DNA of 64,000 bases from Pseudooceanicola pacificus (lineage in GTDB: Bacteria; Pseudomonadota; Alphaproteobacteria; Rhodobacterales; Rhodobacteraceae). How positions within the stretch are numbered: position 1 is the first letter of the stretch; every line of letters starts with the position of its first letter. The translations under genes were made by a program, and so were the position numbers. The DNA is taken from NCBI RefSeq assembly GCF_009789075.1, contig NZ_WNXQ01000001.1, forward strand, positions 434,001 to 498,000, in the 5' to 3' direction. This document shows positions 62,675 to 64,000 of the stretch, piece by piece. The notes under the pieces are model-generated. The model was not told the origin of the DNA. It did not search any database and was given only the letters and a program-made list of their open reading frames with translations.

Positions 62675-63934
62675 TCAGCTCATCAGGTGATCGAGTTCGG
62701 AATAATCCGGCAGGGTGCGGTCGATGGGCACGCCGTCGCGGATCACGATGCGGTCGGATTGCGGGCGGGCAAAGAACTCGGTCCAGCTGCGCGCCTTGAA
62801 CAGGGTCAGATCGGCGGACGACCCGGGCGCGAGCGAGGGCGCGTCAAAGCCGCAGGCATGGGCCGGGTTCACGGTGAAGGCTTTGACCCAGTCGCTGCCG
62901 GTGTGATCCAGGTGGCCGATCCGCGTCGCCTCGCGCATCACTTCGACCATGTCCAGATCGCCATAGGCATAGAACGGGTCGCGGGTGTTGTCGCTGGCAA
63001 AGCTGACGTTGATGCCCGCCGCCTTCATCTCGTGCACCATGGTGATGCCGCGCCAGCGGGGGGTGCGGTTGGCGGAGCGGTCCTGCAGGTAGAGGTTGCA
63101 CATCGGCAGGCTGACGACGTTCAGCCCGGCGCTGGCCACCGTGTCGATGATCGCGGCGGCGCGGTCGGCCTCCATCATCGAGATCGAGCAGCAATGCCCC
63201 ACCGTCACCGGACGGTCCCAGCCGATCTCCAGCACGGTTTCGGCCACGCTCATCAGGGTGTCGGAGGCGGTATCATGCGTCTCGTCCACATGGAAATCCA
63301 CGTCCAGCCGGTGTTGGGCGGCGTAGTGGAAGAAATCCAGCAGCCGTTCCTTAAGGTCGGGCACGGGGTAGAGCACGGCGCCCAGCACCCCGCCGCTTTC
63401 GGCCACGATGTCGGCGATGCCGGCAAAGTCGCCCGTCCGGTCGACCCGGTCGATGGCCACGAGGCACGAACCCTGCAGATCGACCTTGCCCGCCCATCTG
63501 TCCCGCATCTCGCGGAACACCGGGAAGGAGATCCCGGCCTGCGGCGGCAGGCTGTCGATATGGGTGCGCACGGCCCTGGTCCCGTGGGCATAGGCGCAGC
63601 GCAGGGCGAAATCCATCCGGGCGGCCACGTCGGCGGCGCTCCAGTTCGCCACGCGATCCGCGCCCACTGTCTGCAGCGCGCCCATGAAGGTGCCGTCGGG
63701 GTTGGGCGAACGCGCCCAGATATGCCCCTTGTCCAGATGCGTGTGCATGTCGACGAAAGACGGCAGGCAGATCGCCCCGCCCATGTCGACATGCTGACCT
63801 TCGCCTTCGGTGATGCGCCCGCCGTCGATGGTCAGGCTGGTGGTCTTCAGGTCGCCCTCTTCGCCGATCAGGCAGGCCGGAACCTTGATGTTATCCAGAG
63901 TCAGTGCGCCGCTGGGCAGAACGCGAAACCCCAT
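62675..63934 (-). CDS. Cytosine deaminase-like amidohydrolase (second)
   Basis: The 419-residue amidohydrolase has metal motif HTH (His64, His66) in VDMHTHLDKGH, DFHVDETHD, GHCCS and the late SDNTRDPFYAYGD. It belongs to the CodA-like group but differs clearly from the codA product at 56825; its natural substrate may not be cytosine. ATG 63934 follows GGGAGAG; the frame extends 11 codons upstream. Its ATG shares the A of the stop of the gene upstream (TGATG). Confidence 0.86.
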   Translation of the reverse strand: MGFRVLPSGALTLDNIKVPACLIGEEGDLKTTSLTIDGGRITEGEGQHVDMGGAICLPSFVDMHTHLDKGHIWARSPNPDGTFMGALQTVGADRVANWSAADVAARMDFALRCAYAHGTRAVRTHIDSLPPQAGISFPVFREMRDRWAGKVDLQGSCLVAIDRVDRTGDFAGIADIVAESGGVLGAVLYPVPDLKERLLDFFHYAAQHRLDVDFHVDETHDTASDTLMSVAETVLEIGWDRPVTVGHCCSISMMEADRAAAIIDTVASAGLNVVSLPMCNLYLQDRSANRTPRWRGITMVHEMKAAGINVSFASDNTRDPFYAYGDLDMVEVMREATRIGHLDHTGSDWVKAFTVNPAHACGFDAPSLAPGSSADLTLFKARSWTEFFARPQSDRIVIRDGVPIDRTLPDYSELDHLMS

Positions 63935-64000
63935 CAACTCTCCCGTTTCAGTGCACTTTCGTGCCATTTCCTCAGCAGCAGGTGGCTCAGCAGCGAAGCC
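63934..64000 (-). CDS. Probable ABC transporter permease, last 21 codons only
   Basis: A frame open to the window edge ends in TGA at 63936-63934 and encodes ASLLSHLLLRKWHESALKRE-S. The hydrophobic-then-basic tail with WHESA resembles the C-terminus of SsuC/taurine-type ABC permeases. The stop shares its A with the next ATG, so this gene is in the same operon as the second amidohydrolase. The family call is tentative. Confidence 0.5.
   Translation of the reverse strand, partial: ASLLSHLLLRKWHESALKRES

Overview
The window is a contiguous piece of a GC-rich (roughly two thirds G+C) alphaproteobacterial chromosome. The gene content points to Rhodobacteraceae (Roseobacter group): the rsmB / heparinase-like / purH / lspA / DUF3035 lipoprotein / M16 peptidase pair order, an LPS-transport operon linked to RNase D and hpf-ptsN, a TRAP transporter, and a glpD-glpSTPQUV-type glycerol ABC operon. 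The assignment is an inference from protein families and gene order. No rRNA, tRNA, CRISPR array, insertion sequence or prophage was seen, and no gap between genes exceeds 300 bases.

Layout. 1-9480 is mostly housekeeping: the end of a TRAP permease, an asparaginase-II enzyme, an IalB-like secreted protein, rlmN, rbfA with a secreted glycosidase-like protein, dapB, a DUF1674/SdhAF4-like protein, and rsmB with an unusual repeat-rich N-terminal extension. 9683-17313 holds a heparinase-like protein, purH, lspA, a BamF-like lipoprotein and an active/inactive M16 peptidase pair. 17362-29312 is a surface-polysaccharide locus: an ABC-2 export permease, cysQ, kdsB, galU, galE, four glycosyltransferases and a two-domain sulfotransferase. 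CysQ removes PAP, the by-product of PAPS-dependent sulfation, so the locus probably makes a sulfated glycan. 29368-34713 carries ptsN, hpf, lptB, lptA, lptC, kdsD, rnd and smpB on the minus strand.

34848-41388 is metabolic: an MDR oxidoreductase, a penicillin-acylase-family hydrolase without a signal peptide, a 3-hydroxybenzoate 4-monooxygenase divergent from a MarR regulator with a palindromic site between them, and a cytochrome b561. 41483-52063 is a complete glycerol regulon: glpR divergent from glpD-glpS-glpT-glpP-glpQ-glpU-glpV-glpK. Its two ABC ATPases are degenerate in complementary ways, and two repeat elements sit in operon gaps.

52060-64000 (all minus strand) looks like an uptake and catabolic region for a nitrogen heterocycle. 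It has a BMP/PnrA-type ABC transporter behind cytosine deaminase, preceded by a tightly overlapping set of creatininase-family hydrolase, IPNS-like 2OG-Fe oxygenase, two flavodoxin-fold quinone-reductase-like proteins, a GlcD-like FAD oxidoreductase, a second cytosine-deaminase-like amidohydrolase, and the last 21 codons of a probable ABC permease. I know of no described pathway with this exact enzyme set, so it is the best candidate for an uncharacterised system here.

Long open frames antisense to real genes are abundant because of the high GC and were left out. Start codons were moved inward where a ribosome-binding site or family alignment favoured it.
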